The position numbers were made by a program, and so were the translations under genes. From NCBI GenBank assembly GCA_945787585.1, contig CALZIG010000112.1, positions 1-5,780 of the forward strand: DNA of 5,780 nt, given 5' to 3'. This DNA is from an uncultured Gammaproteobacteria bacterium (lineage in GTDB: Bacteria > Pseudomonadota > Gammaproteobacteria > SZUA-140). Shown one piece after another: positions 1-5,780 of the stretch; the first letter of the stretch is position 1; every line of letters begins with the position of its first letter. The notes under the pieces are model-generated. The model searched no databases and was not told the DNA's origin. It saw only the letters and a program-made list of their open reading frames with translations.

Positions 1-910
1 TGAACCACGGGAACGCCTGTGGAAAAGCGGGGTCTTCCCAGCGGCGTGCGATCCATGCGGCGTAGTGCATCATGCGCAGGGTGCGCAGGGCTTCGAGCAG
101 GTGTAGCTCTTTGGGATCGAATTCACGGAATTCAATATAACCGTTTAGAAAATCGGCGAGGCGCGCCGTCATATACTGGCGATCACCGGAGAGGAACATC
201 CAGATATCCTGTATTGCGGGCCCCATGCGGGCATCATCGAAGTCGACGATGTGGGGCCCTTTGTCTGTCCATAAAACATTGCCGGGGTGCATGTCGCCGT
301 GCAGGCGGAGGTTCTGTACTTTGCCTGCTGCGGTATAGCAGCTGCGTACACGTATGATCAGGTCTTCGACCAGCGTACGATAGGCCAACTCCAGTCCTTG
401 CGGAATAAAATCGTGCGCTAAAAGATATTGATATGAATCGACGCCGAAGTGTTCGATGTTGAGTGTGGGGCGATGGATGAAGGGGCGCGTTTCACCGAGA
501 TTATGAATACGCGCAATAAAGCGCCCCATCTGTTCCAGATGATCGGGATCATCGAGTTCCGGCGCACGCCCACCGCGGCGTAGATAGAGTGCAAAGCGGT
601 AATCATTGTGGCGGTGCAGCGTAATACCATTTTCGTCTGCCAACGGTGCGATTACCGGGATTTCAAGATCGCTCAACGCCTGGGTATATTGATGCTCTTC
701 GATGATCGCCTCATCGCTCCAGCGTCCCGGACGGTAAAACTTGGCGATGAGCGGTTGACCCTCATCCAGGCCCACTTGGTAGACGCGATTCTCATAACTG
801 TTGAGCGCGAGAAAATGGCCGTCGCACAGATAGCCGAGACTCTCGATCGCATCAAGGATCGAATCGGGACCGAGGGCCGCGTAGGATTCATTGATCAGCT
901 CATCGGTCAC
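1..910 (-). CDS. srkA: Stress response kinase A (SrkA/RdoA/YihE family Ser/Thr kinase), 3' end cut by window edge
   Basis: A reading frame stays open from a GTG at 910-908 to the left edge, giving 303 residues. E. coli SrkA has 328, so about 25 residues are missing. The protein resembles SrkA throughout: NSYENRVYQ (37-45), KFYRP with the likely ATP lysine K57, the FIHRPT block (144-149), the catalytic loop LHGDMHPGN (D206, N211), the metal-binding segment VDFDDAR (D223) and the late block RRWEDPAFP. It is an APH-like cytoplasmic kinase. In E. coli SrkA protects against oxidative and envelope stress and counters MazEF-linked death; that role is inferred here by homology. GTG is chosen because it lies 5 bases after the uup stop and gives a family-like N-terminus (about five residues longer before the conserved HPD/GPD motif). 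No clear Shine-Dalgarno precedes it, so translational coupling to uup is likely. No residue known to be essential is missing in the visible part. Confidence 0.93.
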   Translation of the reverse strand, partial: MTDELINESYAALGPDSILDAIESLGYLCDGHFLALNSYENRVYQVGLDEGQPLIAKFYRPGRWSDEAIIEEHQYTQALSDLEIPVIAPLADENGITLHRHNDYRFALYLRRGGRAPELDDPDHLEQMGRFIARIHNLGETRPFIHRPTLNIEHFGVDSYQYLLAHDFIPQGLELAYRTLVEDLIIRVRSCYTAAGKVQNLRLHGDMHPGNVLWTDKGPHIVDFDDARMGPAIQDIWMFLSGDRQYMTARLADFLNGYIEFREFDPKELHLLEALRTLRMMHYAAWIARRWEDPAFPQAFPWF

Positions 911-915
911 GGCGA

Positions 916-2799
916 CTACTGCGCTGCTTCGAGCGCTTCCCAGCGCTGGTAGACTGTCGAAAGTTCTGCTTCTAATTGCACCAGTCGGTCATTGGCCTTT
1001 GCCACTTCATTGCCCTGTTGCTGATAAAAATCAGGGTTGCCAAGTTTGGCCATCAGCTCGCGCTGCTCATTCTCCAGTGCTTCAATTTTTTTTGGCAGGG
1101 CATCGAGCTCACGCTGATCTTTATAACTGAGTTTTTTTTTGCCCGATGTGGGATTGCTGCTGGTTTGTGGTTTATTTTTTTTTGCCGCGACGACAGGTTG
1201 CTGCTCAGCTTTCTGGCGCAGCCAGTCATCGTAGCCACCGACATATTCATTGATCGCACCATCGCCTTCAAACACTAATGTACTGGTGATGACGTTATTG
1301 ATAAAGGCACGGTCATGGCTGACTAATAAGAGTGTGCCTTTGTAATCGAGTAGCAGCTCTTCCAGCAGCTCGAGTGTTTCAACATCGAGGTCATTGGTCG
1401 GTTCATCCATGACTAAAAGATTGGCTGGTTTGGTGAACAGACGTGCAAGTAACAAACGATTACGTTCACCACCCGAGAGCGCCTTTACCGGGGTGCGGGC
1501 GCGTTCGGGTGAAAATAGAAAGTCCTGCAGGTAGCTGATGATGTGGCGTTCGACACCGTTGATCATCACTTTGTCGCTACCCTGTGCGAGGTTGTCGATC
1601 ACACTCTTCGATTCATCAAGTACCGCGCGGTGTTGATCAAAGTAGGCGACTTCAATCTTGGTGCCGAGTTTGATCGTGCCTGATTTCGGTGCCTCTTCGC
1701 CGAGTAATGCTTTTAATAGCGTGCTCTTGCCGGCACCGTTGGGGCCAAGGATGCCGATCTTATCGCCACGTAGAATGACCGTTGAGAAATCACGGATGAT
1801 GATTTTGTCGCCGTAGCCCTGAGAAATATGGACGGCTTCGACCACCAGTTTGCCGGAGTTTTCTCCACCCTGTAGTTGCATGCGCACGCTGCCCATCTTG
1901 TTACGGCGTTGGCTATGCTGATGGCGCATCGCCTCGAGTGCGCGCACGCGTCCTTCATTACGGGTGCGACGCGCCTTGATTCCCTGACGGATCCACACCT
2001 CTTCCTGCGCCAGTTTTTTATCGAATAGCGCATGTTCAGTGGCCTCGGCATCGAGTGCTTCCTGTTTTCGCAGCAGGTAGGTTTCGTAATTACCGGGCCA
2101 GCTGGTGAGGCTGCCGCGATCGAGTTCGATGATACGTGTCGCCAGTTTACGTAGCAGAGCGCGATCATGGGTGACAAACAGTAGCGTGCCGTCGAAGTCG
2201 AGCAGGAATTCTTCCAGCCAGCGGATCGCCTCGATATCGAGGTGATTGGTGGGCTCATCGAGCATCAACAGATCAGGTTTGTTGACCAGTGCACGCGCCA
2301 ACAGCACACGCCGCTTGAGTCCGCCGGAGAGTGCGCTGAACTCCATCTCAGGATCGAGCTGCATGCGTGACAATGTCGCGGTCACTTTCTGGTCCACTTC
2401 CCAGCCGCCACACGCCTCCAGTTTATGTTGCACATCTTCAAAACGTTTCATTATCTGGTCACTGGTATCATGCGCCAGTTCGTGACTGATGTGGTGGAAC
2501 TCGGCCAGCAGTTTGCCCTGTTCGCCCAGCCCTGCGGCGACCACATCAAAAACCGTGCCTTCGAGGTTACGCGGCACTTCCTGCGTGAGACGCGTGATGT
2601 TGATCCCCTGTTGATAGACGACCTCGCCTTCGTCGGCTTTAATCTCACCGGCGATCAATTTCATTAGGGTTGATTTGCCGGTGCCGTTACGGCCGACCAG
2701 GCAGAGGCGCTCGCCACGCTCGATTTTTAGATCGAGATGTTCGAGGAGTGCCGGCCCGCCAAAGCCAAGGTTAACGGCGCGTAGTGTAATGAGTGCCAT
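916..2799 (-). CDS. uup: ABC-F family ATPase Uup
   Basis: A 627-residue soluble protein with two ABC ATPase domains in one chain and no membrane segments. Domain 1 has Walker A GRNGTGKST (36-44), signature LSGGLKRR (157-164), Walker B with E182 and switch H211. The inter-domain linker (about 235-320) contains the Uup-like stretch EEVWIRQGIKARRTRNEGR (266-284). Domain 2 has Walker A GPNGAGKST (352-360), signature LSGGERNR (441-448), E466 and H495. A lysine-rich hinge (about 535-560) leads to a coiled-coil C-terminal domain (about 560-627). Order and length match E. coli Uup (635 residues), which acts on ribosomes, affects 50S assembly and lowers precise transposon excision; its C-terminal domain binds DNA. 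An upstream in-frame ATG at 2844 would add 15 residues, but the family begins at MALITLRAVN, so 2799 is preferred. Only a distant GGA precedes this start. Three poly-A runs in the hinge and C-terminal region are listed separately. Confidence 0.95.
   Translation of the reverse strand: MALITLRAVNLGFGGPALLEHLDLKIERGERLCLVGRNGTGKSTLMKLIAGEIKADEGEVVYQQGINITRLTQEVPRNLEGTVFDVVAAGLGEQGKLLAEFHHISHELAHDTSDQIMKRFEDVQHKLEACGGWEVDQKVTATLSRMQLDPEMEFSALSGGLKRRVLLARALVNKPDLLMLDEPTNHLDIEAIRWLEEFLLDFDGTLLFVTHDRALLRKLATRIIELDRGSLTSWPGNYETYLLRKQEALDAEATEHALFDKKLAQEEVWIRQGIKARRTRNEGRVRALEAMRHQHSQRRNKMGSVRMQLQGGENSGKLVVEAVHISQGYGDKIIIRDFSTVILRGDKIGILGPNGAGKSTLLKALLGEEAPKSGTIKLGTKIEVAYFDQHRAVLDESKSVIDNLAQGSDKVMINGVERHIISYLQDFLFSPERARTPVKALSGGERNRLLLARLFTKPANLLVMDEPTNDLDVETLELLEELLLDYKGTLLLVSHDRAFINNVITSTLVFEGDGAINEYVGGYDDWLRQKAEQQPVVAAKKNKPQTSSNPTSGKKKLSYKDQRELDALPKKIEALENEQRELMAKLGNPDFYQQQGNEVAKANDRLVQLEAELSTVYQRWEALEAAQ
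1086..1183 (-). repeat. Three A8-A9 homopolymer runs in the uup C-terminal coding region (possible slippage sites)
   Basis: On the coding strand there are runs of nine A (1183-1175), nine A (1140-1132) and eight A (1093-1086). They encode lysines near residues 540-542, 554-556 and 570-571. Reading each run after a -1 slip, or after insertion of one A, gives a stop quickly: after one lysine (aaa taa), after three codons (act cag tta taa) and after one codon (aat tga). The resulting proteins would keep both ATPase domains and lose most or all of the C-terminal domain. The runs and stops are directly visible. Use as a slippage signal is inference: I see no strong upstream Shine-Dalgarno-like element or downstream stem of the dnaX kind. 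Confidence 0.4.
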
Positions 2800-2860
2800 G
2801 TTGCAGGGTGTTCCAAATTCAATAGGTGCGGAATTATCGCACATCGAGCGCGATAAACCG

Positions 2861-2903
2861 TGAGAAAGATCGCCCCGCGTTGGATAGACAAGTGCGGGGC
2901 GCG
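2861..2903 (-). terminator. Candidate weak intrinsic terminator after accC
   Basis: Starting 15 bases past the accC stop, the minus strand forms a GC-rich hairpin. The arms are CGCCCCGC (2901-2894) and GCGGGGCG (2878-2871), 8 perfect pairs, with a 15-base loop. Two further A-T pairs could form across a 2-base bulge. The 3' tail is CTTTCTCA, which is pyrimidine-rich but a poor U tract. It may terminate only in part, allowing some read-through from accBC into uup, or it may be a processing stem. Confidence 0.45.
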
Positions 2904-2916
2904 ATATTGCAGGGGG

Positions 2917-4266
2917 CTAGTTGTTGGCTTCCGCGAGTTTCTTTTCGAGATAGTGGATATTAGTGCCACCATTCTGGAAGTTGGTGTCGTTCATAATATC
3001 GCGGTGTAGTTGGGTATTGGTGGTAATGCCTTCGATCACCAGTTCGCCCAGCGCGGTCCGCATGCGGTTGATGGCAGACTTGCGTGAGTTGCCGTGCGCA
3101 ATCACCTTGCCAATCATCGAATCGGAATAGGGGGGCACGGTGTAGCCGTTGTAGAGATGGGTGTCGACGCGAATGCCCGGGCCGCCTGGCTGATGAAACT
3201 GGGTCACCTTGCCGGGTGATGGGGTGAACTTCTTTGGATCTTCCGCATTAATGCGGCATTCGATGGCATGCCCTCTGAGCACAATGTCGCTCTGTTTATA
3301 GGTTAGCTCCTCGCCGGAGGCGATGCGTAGCTGTTCTTTGACCAGATCGACCCCCGTGACCATTTCAGTGACCGGATGTTCTACCTGCAGGCGGGTATTC
3401 ATTTCGATGAAATAGAATTTGCCATTTTCATAGAGGAATTCGAAGGTGCCTGCACCGAGATAACCGATCTCGCGACAGGCGTTGGCACACACTTCACCAA
3501 TCTGATTGCGCAGCTCTTCAGAGATGCCCGGCGCGGGTGCCTCTTCCACTACCTTTTGGTGTCGGCGTTGCATTGAGCAGTCACGTTCGCCGAGGTGGAT
3601 GGCGTTGCCGTGTGAGTCGGCCAGTATCTGAATTTCAATGTGGCGTGGGTTCTCCAAGTACTTTTCCATGTAGAGTGTTTCATTGCCAAAGGCACTGCCT
3701 GCCTCGGCGCGGGTCAGTGAGATCGCGTTGTTGAGTGCGGCATCACTGTGGACGACGCGCATGCCGCGGCCGCCGCCGCCGCCGGCTGCTTTGATAATGA
3801 CCGGGTAGCCGATTTCGCGCGCGATGGCGAGGTTGGTGTCGGTATCATCGCCCAAAGGCCCATCGGAACCGGGCACGCACGGCACCCCGCTCTTTTTCAT
3901 CGCGGTGATGGCTGAGATCTTGTCGCCCATCATGCGAATGGTGTCCGGTCTTGGGCCGATAAAGACAAAGCCGCTCTGTTCGACACGTTCGGCAAAGTCT
4001 GCATTTTCAGATAGAAAGCCGTAGCCGGGATGAATGGCAACAGCGTCTGTCACTTCGGCAGCGCTGATGATGGCCGGTACATTTAGATAGCTTTCCGCCG
4101 AGGATGGTGGGCCGATGCAGACAGACTCATCCGCAAGGCGCACATGCTTCAGGTCACGGTCAGCTGATGAATGTGCGGCGACGGTCTTGATACCCAGCTC
4201 GCGGCAGGCGCGGAGAATACGTAAGCCGATTTCGCCCCGGTTGGCGATGACGATCTTTTCAAACAT
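2917..4266 (-). CDS. accC: Biotin carboxylase subunit of acetyl-CoA carboxylase (AccC)
   Basis: The 449-residue protein equals E. coli AccC in length and appears to align with it without gaps. It carboxylates the biotin on AccB using ATP and bicarbonate in the cytoplasm, the first half-reaction of malonyl-CoA synthesis. Three parts are visible: the N-terminal biotin carboxylase domain starting [17 protein letters not shown], an ATP-grasp domain and a C-terminal domain ending [12 protein letters not shown]. Functional residues fall at the E. coli numbers: K116, K159, the glycine-rich loop 162-168 (five consecutive GGC codons), H209, E211, K238, E276, E288, N290, R292, E296 and R338. The start ATG lies 5 bases after the accB stop, with no good Shine-Dalgarno, so coupling to accB is likely. 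In many gammaproteobacteria prmA follows accC; here uup follows instead. Nothing suggests loss of function. Confidence 0.98.
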   Translation of the reverse strand: MFEKIVIANRGEIGLRILRACRELGIKTVAAHSSADRDLKHVRLADESVCIGPPSSAESYLNVPAIISAAEVTDAVAIHPGYGFLSENADFAERVEQSGFVFIGPRPDTIRMMGDKISAITAMKKSGVPCVPGSDGPLGDDTDTNLAIAREIGYPVIIKAAGGGGGRGMRVVHSDAALNNAISLTRAEAGSAFGNETLYMEKYLENPRHIEIQILADSHGNAIHLGERDCSMQRRHQKVVEEAPAPGISEELRNQIGEVCANACREIGYLGAGTFEFLYENGKFYFIEMNTRLQVEHPVTEMVTGVDLVKEQLRIASGEELTYKQSDIVLRGHAIECRINAEDPKKFTPSPGKVTQFHQPGGPGIRVDTHLYNGYTVPPYSDSMIGKVIAHGNSRKSAINRMRTALGELVIEGITTNTQLHRDIMNDTNFQNGGTNIHYLEKKLAEANN

Positions 4267-4271
4267 AGCAA

Positions 4272-4724
4272 TTATTCTACGATGAAGAGGGTTTCGCCGT
4301 ATTCCACCGGCTGCCCATTTTCGACTAGCACATCGACGATCACGCCAGCTTTGTCGGACTCAATCTGATTGAGCATCTTCATCGCTTCAATGATGCAGAG
4401 GGTATCACCCACATTCACCCGCTGGCCCACTTCGACAAACGGTTTTGAGCCGGGTGCTGCGGCGCGATAAAAGGTGCCGACCATTGGTGCAGTGATAGGG
4501 TTACCGCTGGCGGCGGCAGGCTCCGGCGCGGCTTTGGTGGCGGATTCGGCTGCTGTCTGCGGTGCGGGTGCAGCGACTTGAGGTGCGGCAAACATGGTCT
4601 GCTGAGGAACGACCTGACTGGTACGGCTGATACGTACAGACTCTTTGTCTTCATGAATCTCAATCTCGGCGAGATCAGACTCTTCGAGGAGTTCAATCAG
4701 TTTCTTTATTTTGCGTATATCCAT
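4272..4724 (-). CDS. accB: Biotin carboxyl carrier protein of acetyl-CoA carboxylase (AccB)
   Basis: The 150-residue protein is close to E. coli AccB (156). It has an N-terminal domain of about 35 residues starting [16 protein letters not shown], a flexible Ala/Pro-rich linker (about 40-75), and a C-terminal biotinyl domain (about 76-150). The biotinylation motif is EAMKM, with K116 as the predicted lysine that BirA modifies. The segment AAAPGSKP (88-95) occupies the place of the eight-residue 'thumb' typical of bacterial acetyl-CoA carboxylase carriers, which supports AccB over other biotinyl proteins. It shuttles carboxybiotin from AccC to the AccA/AccD carboxyltransferase, whose genes are not in this window. 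The start follows aroQ by 36 bases; an AAGAGA about 11 bases upstream is the only Shine-Dalgarno candidate. In E. coli AccB represses its own operon; no such site is recognisable here. Confidence 0.98.
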   Translation of the reverse strand: MDIRKIKKLIELLEESDLAEIEIHEDKESVRISRTSQVVPQQTMFAAPQVAAPAPQTAAESATKAAPEPAAASGNPITAPMVGTFYRAAAPGSKPFVEVGQRVNVGDTLCIIEAMKMLNQIESDKAGVIVDVLVENGQPVEYGETLFIVE

Positions 4725-4760
4725 TATTTGAGGTGTCTCTTAAATTATCGTTGAGTATAT

Positions 4761-5204
4761 TTAGTTGGTTTCAAGCTGCTTGATGGCAGCTTGCAGCGCA
4801 AGCTCGTAGCCAGTCGGTCCCAGCCCACAGATGACGCCCACCGCAATATCCGAGAAATAGGAGGTGTGCCTGAATTCCTCACGCGCGTGGACATTGGAAA
4901 GATGCACCTCAATAAACGGAATGCCGGTGGCGCTGAGCGCATCCCGGATGGCAACACTGGTATGGGTGAACGCCGCGGGGTTGATGATGATAAAGGCGAC
5001 GCCCTCTTTTTTAGCGGCCTGTATCTGGTCAACCAGCGCATGTTCTGCATTGCTCTGGAAACTGTCCAATTGATGGCCTGCCGCTTTTGCCGTGGTTTCA
5101 AGGCGCTTATTAATAGTGCCCAGGGTATCGTGACCGTAGTGCCCCGGTTCCCGCTCACCGAGCAGATTGAGGTTTGGCCCATTTAATATCAGTAACTTAG
5201 CCAT
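4761..5204 (-). CDS. aroQ: Type II 3-dehydroquinate dehydratase (AroQ)
   Basis: The 147-residue length is typical of dodecameric type II dehydroquinases. The enzyme converts 3-dehydroquinate to 3-dehydroshikimate in the shikimate pathway, in the cytoplasm. Family blocks are visible in order: [14 protein letters not shown] (6-19, with N11 and R18), catalytic Y23 in [14 protein letters not shown] (74-83, with N75 and H81), the substrate-binding EVHLSN (99-104, with H101) and the arginine block [12 protein letters not shown] (108-119, with R112). [11 protein letters not shown] closes the fold. The start is fixed by the N-terminal [11 protein letters not shown]. Its ribosome site is poor: the nearest GGA is about 14 bases upstream. 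It leads the operon into accB and accC, an arrangement common in gammaproteobacteria although the pathways differ. Confidence 0.98.
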   Translation of the reverse strand: MAKLLILNGPNLNLLGEREPGHYGHDTLGTINKRLETTAKAAGHQLDSFQSNAEHALVDQIQAAKKEGVAFIIINPAAFTHTSVAIRDALSATGIPFIEVHLSNVHAREEFRHTSYFSDIAVGVICGLGPTGYELALQAAIKQLETN

Positions 5205-5220
5205 TGGCGTGGTTATTATT

Positions 5221-5300
5221 CCGTTAAATCCGGCTAAATCCGGTTAATTTGCTAGTAACTGGCGATGATTGAGCAATCCCAGCGTCTTGGCGGCTAATTT
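5221..5300 (-). repeat. Four 10-mers in 10-bp register upstream of aroQ (candidate operator or leader element)
   Basis: Read on the minus strand, the copies are AAATTAGCCG (5300-5291), AAATTAACCG (5250-5241), GATTTAGCCG (5240-5231) and GATTTAACGG (5230-5221). The last three are contiguous. The first begins exactly 50 bases before the second, so all four share a 10-base spacing, close to one DNA helical turn. The upstream copy overlaps the proposed -10 box, and the tandem copies lie 17-46 bases before the aroQ ATG. The pattern is visible; regulator binding is inferred, and I do not recognise it as a known site. Confidence 0.45.
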
Positions 5301-5325
5301 AGCATCATTTTGAGGAATTTGTCTA
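5296..5325 (-). promoter_or_regulatory. Candidate sigma70 promoter for aroQ-accB-accC
   Basis: On the minus strand, TAGACA (5325-5320) matches the -35 consensus at five of six positions. TAAATT (5301-5296) matches the -10 box at four of six, with an 18-base spacer. Transcription would begin near 5289 and leave a leader of about 85 bases before aroQ. It lies between the transporter gene and aroQ, where the operon needs a promoter. I see no convincing terminator after the transporter gene in the same gap (5205-5385), so read-through from upstream is also possible. Confidence 0.4.
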
Positions 5326-5385
5326 TATTCATGGAGATTGCGCCCCAATTGCCGGAGATAGCGGTGATTCAGTGTGAGAGTGCCG

Positions 5386-5778
5386 TTAAGGCATGAAAGG
5401 GCGTAACGCTAGTACTGCCGCCAGTATTACCAGTGGGAAAATCAGATTGAGGCGAAAGCCCGCCTTGATCATCTCACTCATCGAGACACGTTCCGTGCCA
5501 AAGATGATCGCATTGGGTGGCGTTGCGACTGGTAGCATGAAGGCGCAGGAGGCGGCGAGGGTGGCGGTCAGCAAGAGTTGTGTGACGTCGTGATTGCTGG
5601 CGATGGCGACCGCCGCCAGCACCGGCAGCATCACCTGAGTGGTGGCGGTGTTGCTGGTCACTTCAGTGAGGAACACGATCACCAGTGCGATGCCGAGTAG
5701 CATCAGTGGCAGCGGTACGGCGCTGAGAAACTGCAGTTGATCGCCGACCCACAGGGAGAGGCCAGAATTTTTCATCCC
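5386..5778 (-). CDS. DASS/SLC13-family sodium-coupled anion symporter, C-terminal fragment at window edge
   Basis: The last 130 residues of a membrane protein; the frame enters from the right edge, so the ATG at 5775 is not taken as the start. The full family is usually about 450-600 residues. The visible part begins near a KNSGLSLWVGDQL block and has a hydrophobic segment (23-37). The conserved TSNTAT (41-46) is the second Ser-Asn-Thr substrate and sodium-binding motif. A second hydrophobic region (49-60) follows, then a long one (68-94) with the signature SCAFMLPVATPPNAII, and a final membrane helix (108-125) before RPFMP and a TAA stop. The family imports di- and tricarboxylates, or in some members sulfate, with sodium across the inner membrane. 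The ATPPNA signature fits a carboxylate carrier, but the substrate cannot be settled from this fragment. The 181-base gap to aroQ suggests a separate transcription unit. Confidence 0.9.
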   Translation of the reverse strand, partial: GMKNSGLSLWVGDQLQFLSAVPLPLMLLGIALVIVFLTEVTSNTATTQVMLPVLAAVAIASNHDVTQLLLTATLAASCAFMLPVATPPNAIIFGTERVSMSEMIKAGFRLNLIFPLVILAAVLALRPFMP

Positions 5779-5780
5779 CA

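Noticed and set aside
19..952. Several plus-strand open frames of 79-114 codons across the srkA region
   Set aside because: They lie opposite a continuous SrkA homology from 910 to 2 and show no domain of their own.
1713..2258. 181-codon minus-strand frame within uup in another phase
   Set aside because: It overlaps intact ABC ATPase motifs in the main frame and its composition (many Arg, Ser, Pro) is typical of out-of-frame translation.
2826..2842. GTGCG-7 bases-CGCAC inverted repeat with a GATAAT -10-like box upstream of uup
   Set aside because: The arms are only 5 bp and no acceptable -35 box lies 16-18 bases upstream, so neither an operator nor a promoter is supported.
2800..2844. Upstream in-frame ATG that would lengthen Uup by 15 residues
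   Set aside because: The added residues do not resemble Uup N-termini, and there is no ribosome site before it.
3768..3784. Five tandem GGC codons in accC as a possible unstable triplet repeat
   Set aside because: They encode the glycine-rich ATP-grasp loop present in biotin carboxylases, which explains the repeat.
4791..5186. 131-codon open frame on the plus strand opposite aroQ
   Set aside because: It mirrors a gene with complete active-site motifs, has no recognisable domain and no ribosome site; it is a shadow frame.
5249..5276. TTGCT/AGCAA inverted repeat in the aroQ leader
   Set aside because: A 5-bp AT-rich stem with an 18-base loop is expected by chance and would be unstable.
5294..5332. 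Twelve-residue minus-strand mini-ORF (MNIDKFLKMMLN) before aroQ, considered as a leader peptide
   Set aside because: It has no Shine-Dalgarno, no run of regulatory codons such as Phe, Tyr or Trp, and it overlaps the proposed promoter.

Overview
This window looks like a piece of a gammaproteobacterial chromosome. AccC is the E. coli length (449 residues) and appears to align without gaps to my recollection of that protein. Uup and the SrkA-type kinase are also of the enterobacterial/gammaproteobacterial kind. The order aroQ-accB-accC is a familiar gammaproteobacterial arrangement. Base composition looks moderately GC-rich and even across genes, with no sign of recent transfer. I cannot name the genus.

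Every gene I can support lies on the minus strand, so transcription runs from high to low coordinates. From right to left: (1) the C-terminal end of a DASS/SLC13-type anion symporter, cut by the right edge (5386-5778). (2) A 181-base gap (5205-5385) with a plausible sigma70 promoter and four copies of a 10-mer placed on a common 10-bp register. (3) A compact operon of aroQ (type II dehydroquinase), accB (biotin carboxyl carrier protein) and accC (biotin carboxylase), with gaps of 36 and 5 bases. (4) A 117-base gap holding a GC-rich hairpin with a poor U tract, probably a weak terminator after accC. (5) uup (ABC-F ATPase), followed 5 bases later by (6) srkA (stress response kinase, GTG start), which runs off the left edge.

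AccB and AccC form the biotin half-reaction of acetyl-CoA carboxylase, the first committed step of fatty acid synthesis. AroQ supplies the shikimate pathway. Uup and SrkA are both linked to stress and translation in E. coli, and their spacing here suggests co-transcription.

I see no transposon, phage, CRISPR, toxin-antitoxin or RNA gene, and no convincing new system: the coding content is housekeeping. The points worth a second look are: three A8-A9 runs in the uup C-terminal region where a -1 slip meets a stop within a few codons; the phased 10-mers upstream of aroQ; the uup-srkA pairing; and weak or absent Shine-Dalgarno sequences at all five internal starts.
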